Shown here piece by piece: positions 1 to 8,538 of a stretch of DNA of 64,000 nucleotides. Within the stretch, counting starts at the first letter, position 1. The number at the start of each line of letters is the position of its first letter. The DNA comes from Polynucleobacter sp. MWH-CaK5 (GTDB taxonomy: Bacteria > Pseudomonadota > Gammaproteobacteria > Burkholderiales > Burkholderiaceae). Under the pieces are notes generated by a model. That model was not told the origin of the DNA and did not search any database. It worked only from the letters and a program-made list of their open reading frames with translations. The stretch lies in the NCBI RefSeq assembly GCF_018687615.1, contig NZ_CP061299.1, forward strand, positions 1,163,433 to 1,227,432, written 5' to 3'. A program made the translations under genes and the position numbers.

Positions 1-1884
1 TGTGCCACGACCTGAGTCTTCACCTGATAAACGAATCGGGTAACCGCTCGCCACCAATGAAGCAAACGCCATGTGCTCACCCATACCCCAGTCAACGTTG
101 ACTTCACCACGGCCCATGGCCGCACGATTGTTCAATACGTTTTCAACGAGATTGTGTGGCTTAAAGCCTTCTGGCACTTTTGTAATACGTTCTGCCAAGC
201 GCTTCCACTCAGCCAAAGGAATCGCTGTATCCGCTGAGTCAGTCCATTTCTTATTCAAGAATGGAGACCAATCAACGGCATGCTTACCTTTGAAATTAGA
301 GATCACTGGATCAACAGTGTGCTTACCGGCGTCCATCGCAGAGCGGTAGGCTTTGACCATTTCATCACCGCCACCTGCTTGCAATACGCCTTGAGCTTCA
401 AGCTTGTCGGCGTATAACTTGCGAGTACCAGGATGTTGTGCAATCTTTTTGTACATCAAAGGCTGAGTCAAGGCTGGAGTGTCTTGCTCGTTGTGACCTA
501 ATTTACGGAAACAGATAATGTCGATCGCCACGTCTTTCTTGAAAGTGTTGCGATATTCAACAGCCAACTGAGTAGCGAACACCACTGCTTCAGGATCATC
601 ACCGTTCACATGCAACACAGGTGCCTCGATTGTTTTGAGGATGTCTGTACAGTAAAGAGTCGAACGCAAGTCACGTGGGTCTGATGTCGTGAAACCAATT
701 TGGTTATTGATCACGATGTGAATCGTGCCACCAGTGTAGTAACCACGAACCTCAGCCATCGCCAATGTTTCTTGAACCACACCTTGACCAGCAATCGCTG
801 CATCACCGTGAACCAAGATTGGCATCACTTGATCACCTGTTGTGTCGCCACGACGGTCCATACGCGCACGCACTGAACCTTCAACCACTGGGTTCACGAT
901 CTCTAGGTGAGATGGGTTGAACGCCAATGACAAATGCACAGGACCGCCAGGAGTTGTCACATCGCTTGAGAAACCTTGGTGATACTTAACGTCACCAGCA
1001 GGTAAATCTTCTGGGGCTGTGTGATCGAATTCAGCGAACAAGTCTTTAGGCATCTTACCTAATGTGTTCACCAACACGTTCAAACGACCACGGTGAGCCA
1101 TACCAATCACGATCTCTTGAACGCCAGCCAGACCCGCTACTTTAAGCACTTCATCCATCGAAGCAATGAAACTTTCACCACCTTCTAATGAGAAACGCTT
1201 TTGACCCACATACTTGGTGTGCAAGTAACGCTCTAAGCCTTCAGCAGCTGTTAAGCGCTCAAGAACTTGTTTTTTCTTTTCTGGTGAGAAGCTTGGAGTT
1301 GATCTCGCAGCTTCTAATTTTTCTTGCCACCAACGCTTGATCTTTTGATCAGTGATGTACATGAACTCAGCACCGATGGTGCCTGAGTATGTTTGGCGCA
1401 AGTTTTGCAACAACTCACGCAAAGTCATGTTGTCTTTGCCAAAGAATGTGTTGCTGGTATTGAATACGATATCCATGTCGGCATCACCCAAACCGTAGAA
1501 GGCAGGATCAAGCTCTGGAATATTTGGGCGCTCAGTGCGCTTGAGTGGGTCTAAATCGGCCCAACGGTTACCAACGTTTCGGTGAGCAGCAATGAGCTGT
1601 TGTACAGCAACGCGTTTGCGACCTAGTTCTGAATCGGCAGAGTCATTGATAACACGGATTGGACCTTGCTTGGCACGCTCAGCAAAAGCGTTGACCACTG
1701 GGGCATGAGGTACATCGTGTTTGGTTGAACCATCAACAGCTGGCACTAATTGAACATTGTCAAAATATTCACGCCAATAGTCTGAGACAGAAGCTGGGTT
1801 TTGAAGATAGGCTTCGTAGAGTTCTTCTACGTAGGGCGCGTTACCGCCAAAGAGATAAGAACTACCTCTGTAGGACTGCATCAT
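1..1884 (-). CDS. sucA: 2-oxoglutarate dehydrogenase E1 component, partial (3' end outside window)
   Basis: Thiamine-diphosphate E1 subunit of the 2-oxoglutarate dehydrogenase complex, which decarboxylates 2-oxoglutarate and passes the succinyl group to E2 in the TCA cycle. The 628 codons visible are the N-terminal two thirds of a protein usually about 950 residues long. The N-terminus (MMQSYRGSSYLFGGNAPYVE) is the typical E2-binding region. The core shows GMAHRGRLNVL, the ThDP/Mg loop HGDAAIAGQGVVQE followed by NNQIGFTT, and FRKLGHNEQD. Start: ATG at 1884 is preceded by AAGGTGAG at good spacing; a second ATG follows directly. The gene runs off the left edge, where sucB and lpd would be expected. 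It is transcribed away from the HTH regulator at 2230. Confidence 0.97.
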   Translation of the reverse strand, partial: MMQSYRGSSYLFGGNAPYVEELYEAYLQNPASVSDYWREYFDNVQLVPAVDGSTKHDVPHAPVVNAFAERAKQGPIRVINDSADSELGRKRVAVQQLIAAHRNVGNRWADLDPLKRTERPNIPELDPAFYGLGDADMDIVFNTSNTFFGKDNMTLRELLQNLRQTYSGTIGAEFMYITDQKIKRWWQEKLEAARSTPSFSPEKKKQVLERLTAAEGLERYLHTKYVGQKRFSLEGGESFIASMDEVLKVAGLAGVQEIVIGMAHRGRLNVLVNTLGKMPKDLFAEFDHTAPEDLPAGDVKYHQGFSSDVTTPGGPVHLSLAFNPSHLEIVNPVVEGSVRARMDRRGDTTGDQVMPILVHGDAAIAGQGVVQETLAMAEVRGYYTGGTIHIVINNQIGFTTSDPRDLRSTLYCTDILKTIEAPVLHVNGDDPEAVVFATQLAVEYRNTFKKDVAIDIICFRKLGHNEQDTPALTQPLMYKKIAQHPGTRKLYADKLEAQGVLQAGGGDEMVKAYRSAMDAGKHTVDPVISNFKGKHAVDWSPFLNKKWTDSADTAIPLAEWKRLAERITKVPEGFKPHNLVENVLNNRAAMGRGEVNVDWGMGEHMAFASLVASGYPIRLSGEDSGRGT

Positions 1885-2229
1885 ATTGCTCACCTTTCAT
1901 CGGGTATCCCGAGTTTGTAGTGGGTTATAACCTTCCGCGACACGGCTTGACCGGTTAGCGGATTGCGTACAAGTTGTAACTACCACGGAAAAATTCCGTA
2001 ATTAAGAGCTTAACACTTCCAGAACTGATTTGGCTGACTTTTTTAATAAAAATCTCCTTAAACCCAATGTTTAACTCATCCCTTGAGGCTTTCCCCTTAT
2101 CAAATAGATCAGTTATGACAGTTTTTTGTAAGAAATTTCCTACAAACAAATCAGAATCGTCTGATTACGTAGCAAAAAAATTAAATATACGATTTCAGGT
2201 CCTTTCATCACTTATTAGGAAAGTATTAG
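1885..2229. promoter_or_regulatory. Divergent intergenic region between sucA and an HTH regulator, with two adjacent palindromes
   Basis: This 345-bp stretch has no convincing gene. It carries two neighbouring inverted repeats: 2125-2146 (arms TTTGTAaGAAA / TTTCcTACAAA, one mismatched pair) and 2149-2166 (AATCAGA-atcg-TCTGATT, perfect). They lie 64-105 bp before the regulator start and are operator candidates for it or for sucA; that role is inferred. No convincing -35/-10 pair was singled out. Confidence 0.5.
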
Positions 2230-2919
2230 ATGGACCTTAAAAAAGAAGAAAATCCTAAAGATTTCTTGAGTACTCGCGAAACCGCGAAGCACCTTCAAGT
2301 ATCACTAGGTACCGTCCAAAAGATGGTTGAGACTGGCGAGTTATTGGCTTGGAAAACCCGAGGTGGTCACCGCCGTATTTTGATGTCCTCATTAGAGCAA
2401 CTGCTGACCCGCCGAAGAATGGGCATCCGCGAACGCTGTGGCAATCAGTTCTTATTACTCTGTATTTTGCGGGGCGAAGAGCAGTTCGAAGACTTTAAAA
2501 AGTTCGTAGAGCCTTGGGAGTCCTCAGTCGATTTGCATTTATGCCATGACACCCTAGAAGCCTTGATGCAAGCGGTTTCCCTATCACCTGATGTGATTTA
2601 TTTGGATTGGCGTATCAGCCCGGTTGAGCAAGTGCATTTACTGCATTATTTGCAAAGAAACCTGCATACCAGACATATCCCCACTTTGGTCGAGGCTGGG
2701 TTCTTAAAGCTCCACCCTCAAGTGACAAAGATTCCCCCAGAAGTGAAAGAATATCCACCCAATAAGGAACCTAAGATTTTGACCAATTCAATGATCAGGG
2801 GATATAAGAAAGATAAGTTACTTTTAGCCAAGGGCGAGCTTAATTTGCTTTATGCCCACAAGATAGAAACCTTGATTTTGGATTGCCTGGTGCAGAAATG
2901 CGAAGAGGCTGGAATATAA
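2230..2919 (+). CDS. Excisionase-type helix-turn-helix regulator with a degenerate receiver-like second domain
   Basis: Residues about 13-60 form an excisionase/MerR-like winged helix (STRETAKHLQVSLGTVQKMVETGELLAWKT, then GGHRRI), the small DNA-binding fold of the HTH_17 family. Residues about 73-160 resemble a receiver domain in outline (hydrophobic strand LLLCIL, then DVIYLDWRI), but the usual acidic pocket and lysine are not clear, so phosphorylation is doubtful. The C-terminal 70 residues are not recognised. The start is supported by AGGAAAG upstream. Its head-to-head placement with sucA suggests control of itself or of the TCA operon, which is inference. Known xis proteins are much shorter and no phage gene is nearby, so it is not read as an excisionase. 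Confidence 0.8.
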   Translation: MDLKKEENPKDFLSTRETAKHLQVSLGTVQKMVETGELLAWKTRGGHRRILMSSLEQLLTRRRMGIRERCGNQFLLLCILRGEEQFEDFKKFVEPWESSVDLHLCHDTLEALMQAVSLSPDVIYLDWRISPVEQVHLLHYLQRNLHTRHIPTLVEAGFLKLHPQVTKIPPEVKEYPPNKEPKILTNSMIRGYKKDKLLLAKGELNLLYAHKIETLILDCLVQKCEEAGI

Positions 2920-2975
2920 GCTCTGATCGCAAAAGATCTACATCAAAAGATCTGGAGAAAATATGAGTTTGTATG

Positions 2976-3015
2976 AATAAAAGGCCTGTTAATCTTCATT
3001 AACAGGCCTTTTATT
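2976..3015. terminator. Bidirectional hairpin terminator between the HTH regulator and the H-NS gene
   Basis: A perfect 18-bp inverted repeat (2976-2993 and 2998-3015) encloses a CTTC loop. Its outer part is AATAAAAGG/CCTTTTATT, giving an A tract before and a T tract after the GC core on both strands, so it can end transcription from both convergent genes. Confidence 0.9.
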
Positions 3016-3067
3016 ATTGAGCTATTTACTACTATTTATTACTGCATTACTTCATGAGTAATCGGTA

Positions 3068-3352
3068 TTAAATTGCAAATTGGGCGCGGTTTTGACCTTC
3101 GATCCATTTTGGCGCTTTGCCACGGCCAGTCCAGGTTTCGCCTGTGTTTGGATTGCGGTATTTAGCAGCAACCTTACCACCACGTGAGCCTGCAGGACCT
3201 TTGCGATTGAATATATCAGAGGCGCTCAAGTTATATTGTTCAATGATGGCTTTTGCCTTAGCAACGCCTTCTGCTTTTTCACGGGCTTTAGCTTCAAGGA
3301 TTTGTTTCTCTAAAGATTCTTTTTGAGCTAATAACTCTTGATAAGTTGCCAT
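3068..3352 (-). CDS. H-NS family nucleoid protein (HvrA/Bv3F-like)
   Basis: DNA-binding nucleoid protein that silences or bends AT-rich DNA. The 94 residues split into an N-terminal coiled-coil oligomerisation helix (about 1-35, rich in K, E and A) and a C-terminal DNA-binding domain with YRNPNTGETWTGRGKAPKW, the hallmark loop of the beta-proteobacterial H-NS group (TWTGRG..P.W). Length is normal for the family. GGAGAATCA precedes the ATG. The gene is monocistronic: AT-rich DNA with a 7-bp inverted repeat (CTCAGCA 3395-3401, TGCTGAG 3417-3423) lies upstream, and a strong terminator follows. AT-rich DNA upstream fits autoregulation, though that is inference. Confidence 0.93.
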   Translation of the reverse strand: MATYQELLAQKESLEKQILEAKAREKAEGVAKAKAIIEQYNLSASDIFNRKGPAGSRGGKVAAKYRNPNTGETWTGRGKAPKWIEGQNRAQFAI

Positions 3353-3608
3353 TGATTCTCCAAATATTATATAAGTTTAATAAGTATTAATTTACTCAGC
3401 AGTTAATAAACCAGTTTGCTGAGCTATCTCATCAATTAATTATTGAGGATATTTATTATAGTAACTATTAAATACCTAATCGGCAAGTATTTAATCATTT
3501 ATTTAGATTATTAATAATAATGTTTATATAAATATAATAATATTTATATGTTTTGATGATTTTATTCAGACCAGCTATTTACTTAAAATCCTTGATTTAT
3601 AAGCACTT

Positions 3609-4445
3609 TTAATCAATTAAAAGAGCTTCAACCTTGGCTGTCATCAAAATTTTGCCAATGGCGGTCATGACTTCTTTTTCTTTGCCTCTAAAGCCATGCT
3701 CGGTAAATGCCTTGCACGCATCCCCACGAAAATCACCTCCTCCAGTGACCGTGATCAATGGACGTTTGTATTTTTCTGCGATGGACTTCGCTCCTGTATG
3801 AGTGGTCAGGTAACAAGGATCATTGAGATGATGGATGAAGATATGATTGGCTTTGGCGTAATCAAAATTACTGAGTTCTGAATAAGAGTTTCTGGCATTG
3901 GGTTCAGTGATCGAAGCTGTATGAATCGCTCCTTTATAAATACTCGGCTCATGAGTGAGTGCAAAGCTTGATGAGACTGTGCCCATCGATGTACCTACTG
4001 CCCATATCTCTTGAATGCTTGGGTATTGTTTTTTAACTTCCTGAATTAACTTCAATACATCTTGATGGCGTTTAGAGGAAGCTTGATAACTGCTTGAGCA
4101 ATAGTCACCGCTATCCGAGTGACAATCCACAACCAAAGTAGCAATTGCATCAGTGGCCAAGTGACGGCGCGAACGAATCAAGAAATTTCCTGAGAGCTTA
4201 GAGGAAGTCATGCTCTGCCCTTCAACCACTGGTCTTACCACTGATGGATAGCCCGGAAATAAAACAGCCAGTCGTGTGGGCGCTGCGCTGTTAGTCGTCA
4301 GTGATAAAACACCTTGCTGCTGAATGCCCGGAGATAGTTCAACTGAGATGAGTTGTTCTTTAAGGCCTATGGCGTGTTCAGGAATGGTTTGAGCTGAAAG
4401 GCCTGATGAAATAAATGTCAAAAATAATATGAAGGCTATTTTCAT
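3609..4445 (-). CDS. Exported alpha/beta-hydrolase-like protein
   Basis: A 278-residue protein with a signal peptide (MKIAFILFLTFISSGLSA then QTIPEH). The nucleophile elbow is GTSMG (in AVGTSMGTVSSSF), and a late GDACKAF...HGF segment could hold the acid and the catalytic histidine. FIHHLNDPCYLT precedes it. The substrate cannot be read from sequence. An in-frame ATG 18 codons upstream exists, but the start at 4445 has TTGGAG at ideal distance and opens directly on the signal peptide, so I chose it. The gene is divergent from the periplasmic rhodanese and shares a 171-bp promoter region with it. Confidence 0.8.
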   Translation of the reverse strand: MKIAFILFLTFISSGLSAQTIPEHAIGLKEQLISVELSPGIQQQGVLSLTTNSAAPTRLAVLFPGYPSVVRPVVEGQSMTSSKLSGNFLIRSRRHLATDAIATLVVDCHSDSGDYCSSSYQASSKRHQDVLKLIQEVKKQYPSIQEIWAVGTSMGTVSSSFALTHEPSIYKGAIHTASITEPNARNSYSELSNFDYAKANHIFIHHLNDPCYLTTHTGAKSIAEKYKRPLITVTGGGDFRGDACKAFTEHGFRGKEKEVMTAIGKILMTAKVEALLID

Positions 4446-4616
4446 ATTCTTGCTCCAAGAATTATTTACTCTATCAAATTTGATCATCTTACTCCGCAAG
4501 CATTAAGTGGTCGAACAACTAGGAATAAACAGTAACTAGTAATGTGTGAGCAAGTATCTAGGCCGAAGATAGCGCCTACATAAGTCAGAACACATATAAA
4601 TACATTAAGGATCATC

Positions 4617-5207
4617 ATGAAAAAGTTACTCATTTTAGGCATCAGTATGTTTGCCAGTCAGTTGGTTTTTGCTCAAGCAGCCACCATTGCACCAGGCACT
4701 CCACTCAGTATTTTTGAAGGCAAAAAAGAAGTGGTTGTTCAAACCAGCAATGGTCCAGTGACCATCACTCGCGTGATGACAAGCTGCGCCAAGAACGGTG
4801 GCACATTACAACCTCTCATTCCTCTTCCAGGCGTGACTCCTATTAGCGAAGCTGAAATCATGACGGCTTTGGGTGATAAGAATTCTTTGGTGGTAGATAT
4901 GCGTGATTCAAATGATCGTATCAAGGGCACGATTCCAGGATCAGTCGGCATTCCTTACACTGAAGTTGCTATGCGCATGGATGAACTTGGTTGCAAAAAG
5001 TTGCCAGCTGGTGGAAAGAAGCCATGGGACTGCAGCAAAGCTAAGAAAGTCTATAGCTTCTGCAATGGTCCTGTTTGCCCTCAAAGCCCAATGGCGATGA
5101 AAGCAATGGTTCGTGACGGCTTCCCAGCCACTAAGATTTATTACTACCGTGGCGGCATGCTTGATTGGGACGCTTTAGGTTTAACAAGCGTTAAAGGTGA
5201 GTTTTAA
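4617..5207 (+). CDS. Periplasmic rhodanese-domain protein
   Basis: A 196-residue protein with a signal peptide (MKKLLILGISMFASQLVFAQ). A single rhodanese domain starts near residue 75: LVVDMRDSNDRIKGTIPGSVGIPY is the typical substrate-side strand-loop, and the active loop near 148-156 reads FCNGPVCPQS, with Cys149 as the likely sulfur-accepting residue and a second Cys154. Rhodaneses move sulfane sulfur to cyanide or other thiophiles; the donor here is unknown. AAGGATC precedes the ATG. The region between residues 30 and 70, with its own Cys57, is not recognised. tRNA-Pro follows in the opposite direction. Confidence 0.87.
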   Translation: MKKLLILGISMFASQLVFAQAATIAPGTPLSIFEGKKEVVVQTSNGPVTITRVMTSCAKNGGTLQPLIPLPGVTPISEAEIMTALGDKNSLVVDMRDSNDRIKGTIPGSVGIPYTEVAMRMDELGCKKLPAGGKKPWDCSKAKKVYSFCNGPVCPQSPMAMKAMVRDGFPATKIYYYRGGMLDWDALGLTSVKGEF

Positions 5208-5220
5208 TTAATTATTGGAG

Positions 5221-5298
<78 letters not shown>

Positions 5299-5319
5299 AC
5301 TTAACAGAAAATTGTATAA

Positions 5320-5706
5320 CTATTTAGATAGGATTTTTAGGACGGCTTCTAGCTCAGTCCTGATTGAATCTTGATGCTGGCCATTAACTCGGTGTTGGCT
5401 GTGGGCCGGGACTGAATTTTCTTGGCTTGATTCATTGAGGCGCAATTTGGCGCCATTGATGGTGAAACCTTCTTCGTAAAGCAGTTCTCTGATTCTGCGA
5501 ATCAGCACCACTTCATGGTGTTGGTAATAACGACGATTACCGCGACGCTTTTGTGGGTTGAGTTGATTGAACTCTTGCTCCCAATATCTCAAGACGTGCG
5601 GCTTAACATCACACAACTCCCCTACTTCACCAATGGTGAAGTAGCGTTTCGCTGGAATTGGAGGGAGAGATCCCCCGGCAGTGATGCCGTGAATATTTTT
5701 TTCCAT
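5320..5706 (-). CDS. MerR-family transcriptional regulator downstream of ihfA
   Basis: 128 residues. Residues 22-90 form a MerR DNA-binding domain: RYFTIGEVGELCDVKPHVLRYWEQEF is the first helix-turn-helix and RRGNRRYYQHHEVVLI the wing. The C-terminal part is short, polar and without the cysteines of metal-sensing MerR proteins, so no effector can be named. A MerR-type gene directly behind ihfA is a conserved beta-proteobacterial arrangement. The gap to ihfA is 12 nt, so the two are almost certainly cotranscribed. Confidence 0.9.
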   Translation of the reverse strand: MEKNIHGITAGGSLPPIPAKRYFTIGEVGELCDVKPHVLRYWEQEFNQLNPQKRRGNRRYYQHHEVVLIRRIRELLYEEGFTINGAKLRLNESSQENSVPAHSQHRVNGQHQDSIRTELEAVLKILSK

Positions 5707-5718
5707 ATGTGAAACTCT

Positions 5719-6018
5719 TTAGACCTTAGGATCGACCTTGTCTTTGAGCTTTTGGCTGGCGTGGAATGTGACCACGCGTCTGGCTGAGATAGGTACCAAC
5801 TCACCAGTTTTAGGATTGCGGCCAGGACGAGCTGATTTTTCTCTCAATTGGAAGTTACCAAATCCAGAGATTTTGACGTCCACACCTGATTGCAAAGATT
5901 GACCCACTGTTTCAAAGAAAGAGTCGATCAAGTCTTTGGCTTCACGCTTGTTTAAACCAACTTGGTCAAACAAGGCGTCTGATAATTCTGCTTTTGTAAT
6001 TGTTGCGGCATCACTCAT
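5719..6018 (-). CDS. ihfA: Integration host factor subunit alpha
   Basis: DNA-bending subunit that pairs with IhfB and acts in replication, recombination and promoter architecture. The 99 residues match the family length. The HU/IHF fold is complete: TKAELSDALFDQVGLNKREAKDLIDSFF forms the dimer helices, VKISGFGNFQLREK the strands, and RPGRNPKTGE the DNA-inserting arm with its conserved proline. GGAG precedes the ATG. It follows pheT, as in many proteobacteria, where the pheST-ihfA operon is linked to translation genes. Confidence 0.97.
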   Translation of the reverse strand: MSDAATITKAELSDALFDQVGLNKREAKDLIDSFFETVGQSLQSGVDVKISGFGNFQLREKSARPGRNPKTGELVPISARRVVTFHASQKLKDKVDPKV

Positions 6019-6077
6019 GTCTGCACTCCACTTTTACTTTGTTCTGTTGTTGATTCTGTTCTTAACTGCGCTATAGG

Positions 6078-8519
6078 TCAACGAATTCTTGCTTTGCATT
6101 TTACGCTCATGGCATCTAACAAGGCTGAAATCACAGGTTCGATCTGAGCATCTTGTAATGTACCTGATTCATCTGACAAAGTGATCCTAAACGCCAAACT
6201 CTTTTCGTTTTCAGCCATTCCGCCCATTCTGCCTGCAGTTGGCTTGAATTCGTCAAATAAGTCGATTTTCTTTACCAATAACTGCTTTGAGGCCTTCATG
6301 GCTTCTTGCAACTGAGTCACAGTGACCGATTGATCCACAACCACCGCCAAGTCCCTGGTAACCGCTGGGAATTTACTGATCGTGTTGATGACCGGCAAAC
6401 CGATGTCTTGGATAGCTGCCCAGTCAATTTCAAATAAAACAACTGAACCCGGGATGTCATAAGCTTGCTGCCAACGCGGGTGAAGTTCACCAATCACGCC
6501 CAAGTTAATGTCTTTGCCACGCTTCTTGATCGAAATTTGTGCACTGCGTCCAGGATGCAAGGCTGGGTGTTCTGTTTTTTCTGCTTTGAATTCCAAAGGA
6601 GCCAATAGTGCCTCTAGATCGCCTTTGACATCAAAGAAGTCCACTGAGCGAGTTGGCGTACCCCATTGTTCTGGCACTGCTGGACCATAGGCCAAACCGG
6701 CCACGCGAACTGGTTGATCGTAACCAGCAATGCTTAACTCACCTACTTGAGCTTCTGGGTTGCGTTGGAATACACGACCCACTTCAAATAAACGCACACG
6801 CGTTGCTTTGCGGTTGATGTTTTGTTTGAGATTTTGTACCAAACCACCGATTAAGTTACTTCTCATGACTGAGTACTGGCTAGCGATCGGATTGAGTACT
6901 TTGATTGGGTTGGTGTTACCTGCTAATTTTTCTTCTGTGTCAGCGTCAATGAAACCAAAGTTCATGATCTCTTGATAGGCTCTGTTTGCAATCGCGTGAC
7001 GTAATTGATGGATGCCACGCTTAGGCTCTTGCGTGCCCTGCATGCGCTGCTCTGCCACTGGTGGGTTGGCTGGAATGTTTTCAAAGCCGTAAAGTCTGGC
7101 AACTTCTTCAATCAGGTCTTCTTCGATTTCAATATCGAAACGGTGGCTTGGAGCTTTGACCACAAATGCTTCATTGCCTTCGCGTTGGTATTGCAAACCA
7201 ATGCGATCAAATAATTGCGCAATCACATCAGCAGTCAATGGCACACCAATGACTTTTTGTGCACGAGCCACTCTTAAACGAACGTCTGAACGCTTTGGCA
7301 AGTCAACGATTTGGTCATCAACAGGACCTAACTGACCACCACAGATTTCAGCAATCAATCCTGAAACAAATTCAAGGGCATTGACCGTGCCTGCAGGATC
7401 AACGCCACGCTCAAAGCGATGCGCAGCATCGGTTGAGAAGTTGAATCTTCTGCTGCGACCTTGGATGGCTGATGGCCACCAGAAAGCAGATTCGAGATAA
7501 ATGTCTTGTGTATCTAAAGTAACAGAGCTTGGGTTACCACCCATGATGCCTGCCATGCTTTCTACACCGTTGGCATCAGCAATCACGCCAACACCTTGAC
7601 CATTCAATGGCGCCACAGAAACTGTTTGGCCATTCAATAGTTCTAATTGTTCACCATCACGACCCCAACGAACTGTTAAGTCGCCTTTGATCTTGTTCAA
7701 ATCAAACACATGCGTTGGTTGACCAATCGCCAACATCGCATAGTTTGAGATATCTACCAAAGCAGAAATACTTCTTTGACCAGCGCCTTCTAAACAACGC
7801 ACCATCCAGTCAGGAGTTTTAGCTTTGGCATTAACGCCTTTGATCACACGACCAGCAAATCGACCACAAAGGTCTTTGTTTTCTACTGTGACTTTGAGTG
7901 TGTCTTGAATGCTGCTTTTTTGCGCTTCAATCTTTGGTGCGCATAGCTTGGCACCAGTGATGGCAGATACTTCACGTGCCACACCAAGGATTGATAAGCA
8001 ATCAGCTTTGTTTGGTGTGAGCTTGATGATGAAAATCGTGTCATCAAGTTTTAAGTGCTCACGAATGTCTTGTCCAATAGGTGCATCAGCAGCCAACTCC
8101 ATGATGCCTTCAGAGTCTTGACCAACACCTAGTTCGCGACCTGAACACAACATGCCTTGAGATTCAACACCGCGCAATTTGCCAAGTTTGATAGCGAATG
8201 GTTTGCCGCCCTCTTCAGATGGTGGCAATTGCGCACCAACCAAAGCACAAGGAATCTTGATACCAACGCGAGCATTTGGAGCACCACAAACAATTTGTAA
8301 TGTCTCGCCACCAGCATTGACTTTGCATACGCGCAAGCGGTCTGCATCAGGGTGCTGGGAAGCTTCCAAAATTTCTGCAACAACCACTTGTGTGAATGGC
8401 GGCGCTAAAGGACGTGTTTCTTCAACTTCAAGACCTGCCATTGTCAAAGCATGTGACAACTGCTCCGTTGTCATGTCAGGATTAACGTATTGTCTGAGCC
8501 AGGATTCTGAAAATTGCAT
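6078..8519 (-). CDS. pheT: Phenylalanyl-tRNA synthetase beta subunit
   Basis: Large subunit of the heterotetrameric PheRS that charges tRNA-Phe. At 813 residues it has the full bacterial architecture: N-terminal MQFSESWLRQYV, an EMAP/OB-fold tRNA-binding domain (about 40-150, VVAEILEASQHPDADRLRVCKVN), the B3/B4 editing domains (QPTHVFDLNKI, MAGIMGG), a B5 domain and a catalytic-like core, and the C-terminal ferredoxin-like anticodon-binding domain (SKFPAVTRDLAVVVDQ onward). Only a weak ribosome site precedes the ATG, which lies 19 nt past the pheS stop, so translation may depend on coupling. Confidence 0.98.
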   Translation of the reverse strand: MQFSESWLRQYVNPDMTTEQLSHALTMAGLEVEETRPLAPPFTQVVVAEILEASQHPDADRLRVCKVNAGGETLQIVCGAPNARVGIKIPCALVGAQLPPSEEGGKPFAIKLGKLRGVESQGMLCSGRELGVGQDSEGIMELAADAPIGQDIREHLKLDDTIFIIKLTPNKADCLSILGVAREVSAITGAKLCAPKIEAQKSSIQDTLKVTVENKDLCGRFAGRVIKGVNAKAKTPDWMVRCLEGAGQRSISALVDISNYAMLAIGQPTHVFDLNKIKGDLTVRWGRDGEQLELLNGQTVSVAPLNGQGVGVIADANGVESMAGIMGGNPSSVTLDTQDIYLESAFWWPSAIQGRSRRFNFSTDAAHRFERGVDPAGTVNALEFVSGLIAEICGGQLGPVDDQIVDLPKRSDVRLRVARAQKVIGVPLTADVIAQLFDRIGLQYQREGNEAFVVKAPSHRFDIEIEEDLIEEVARLYGFENIPANPPVAEQRMQGTQEPKRGIHQLRHAIANRAYQEIMNFGFIDADTEEKLAGNTNPIKVLNPIASQYSVMRSNLIGGLVQNLKQNINRKATRVRLFEVGRVFQRNPEAQVGELSIAGYDQPVRVAGLAYGPAVPEQWGTPTRSVDFFDVKGDLEALLAPLEFKAEKTEHPALHPGRSAQISIKKRGKDINLGVIGELHPRWQQAYDIPGSVVLFEIDWAAIQDIGLPVINTISKFPAVTRDLAVVVDQSVTVTQLQEAMKASKQLLVKKIDLFDEFKPTAGRMGGMAENEKSLAFRITLSDESGTLQDAQIEPVISALLDAMSVKCKARIR

Positions 8520-8538
8520 GATGGTTGCTCAGTCTGAA

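Noticed and set aside
1955..2149. 64-residue minus-strand frame between sucA and the HTH gene
   Set aside because: It starts at TTG without a ribosome site and has no recognisable composition or motif; the region looks regulatory.
2230..2919. Phage excisionase gene
   Set aside because: The DNA-binding domain is excisionase-like, but the protein is 229 residues with a second domain and no phage or integrase gene is near.
2929..2956. AAAAGATCT direct repeat after the HTH gene
   Set aside because: Nine bases, two copies; too short to distinguish from chance.
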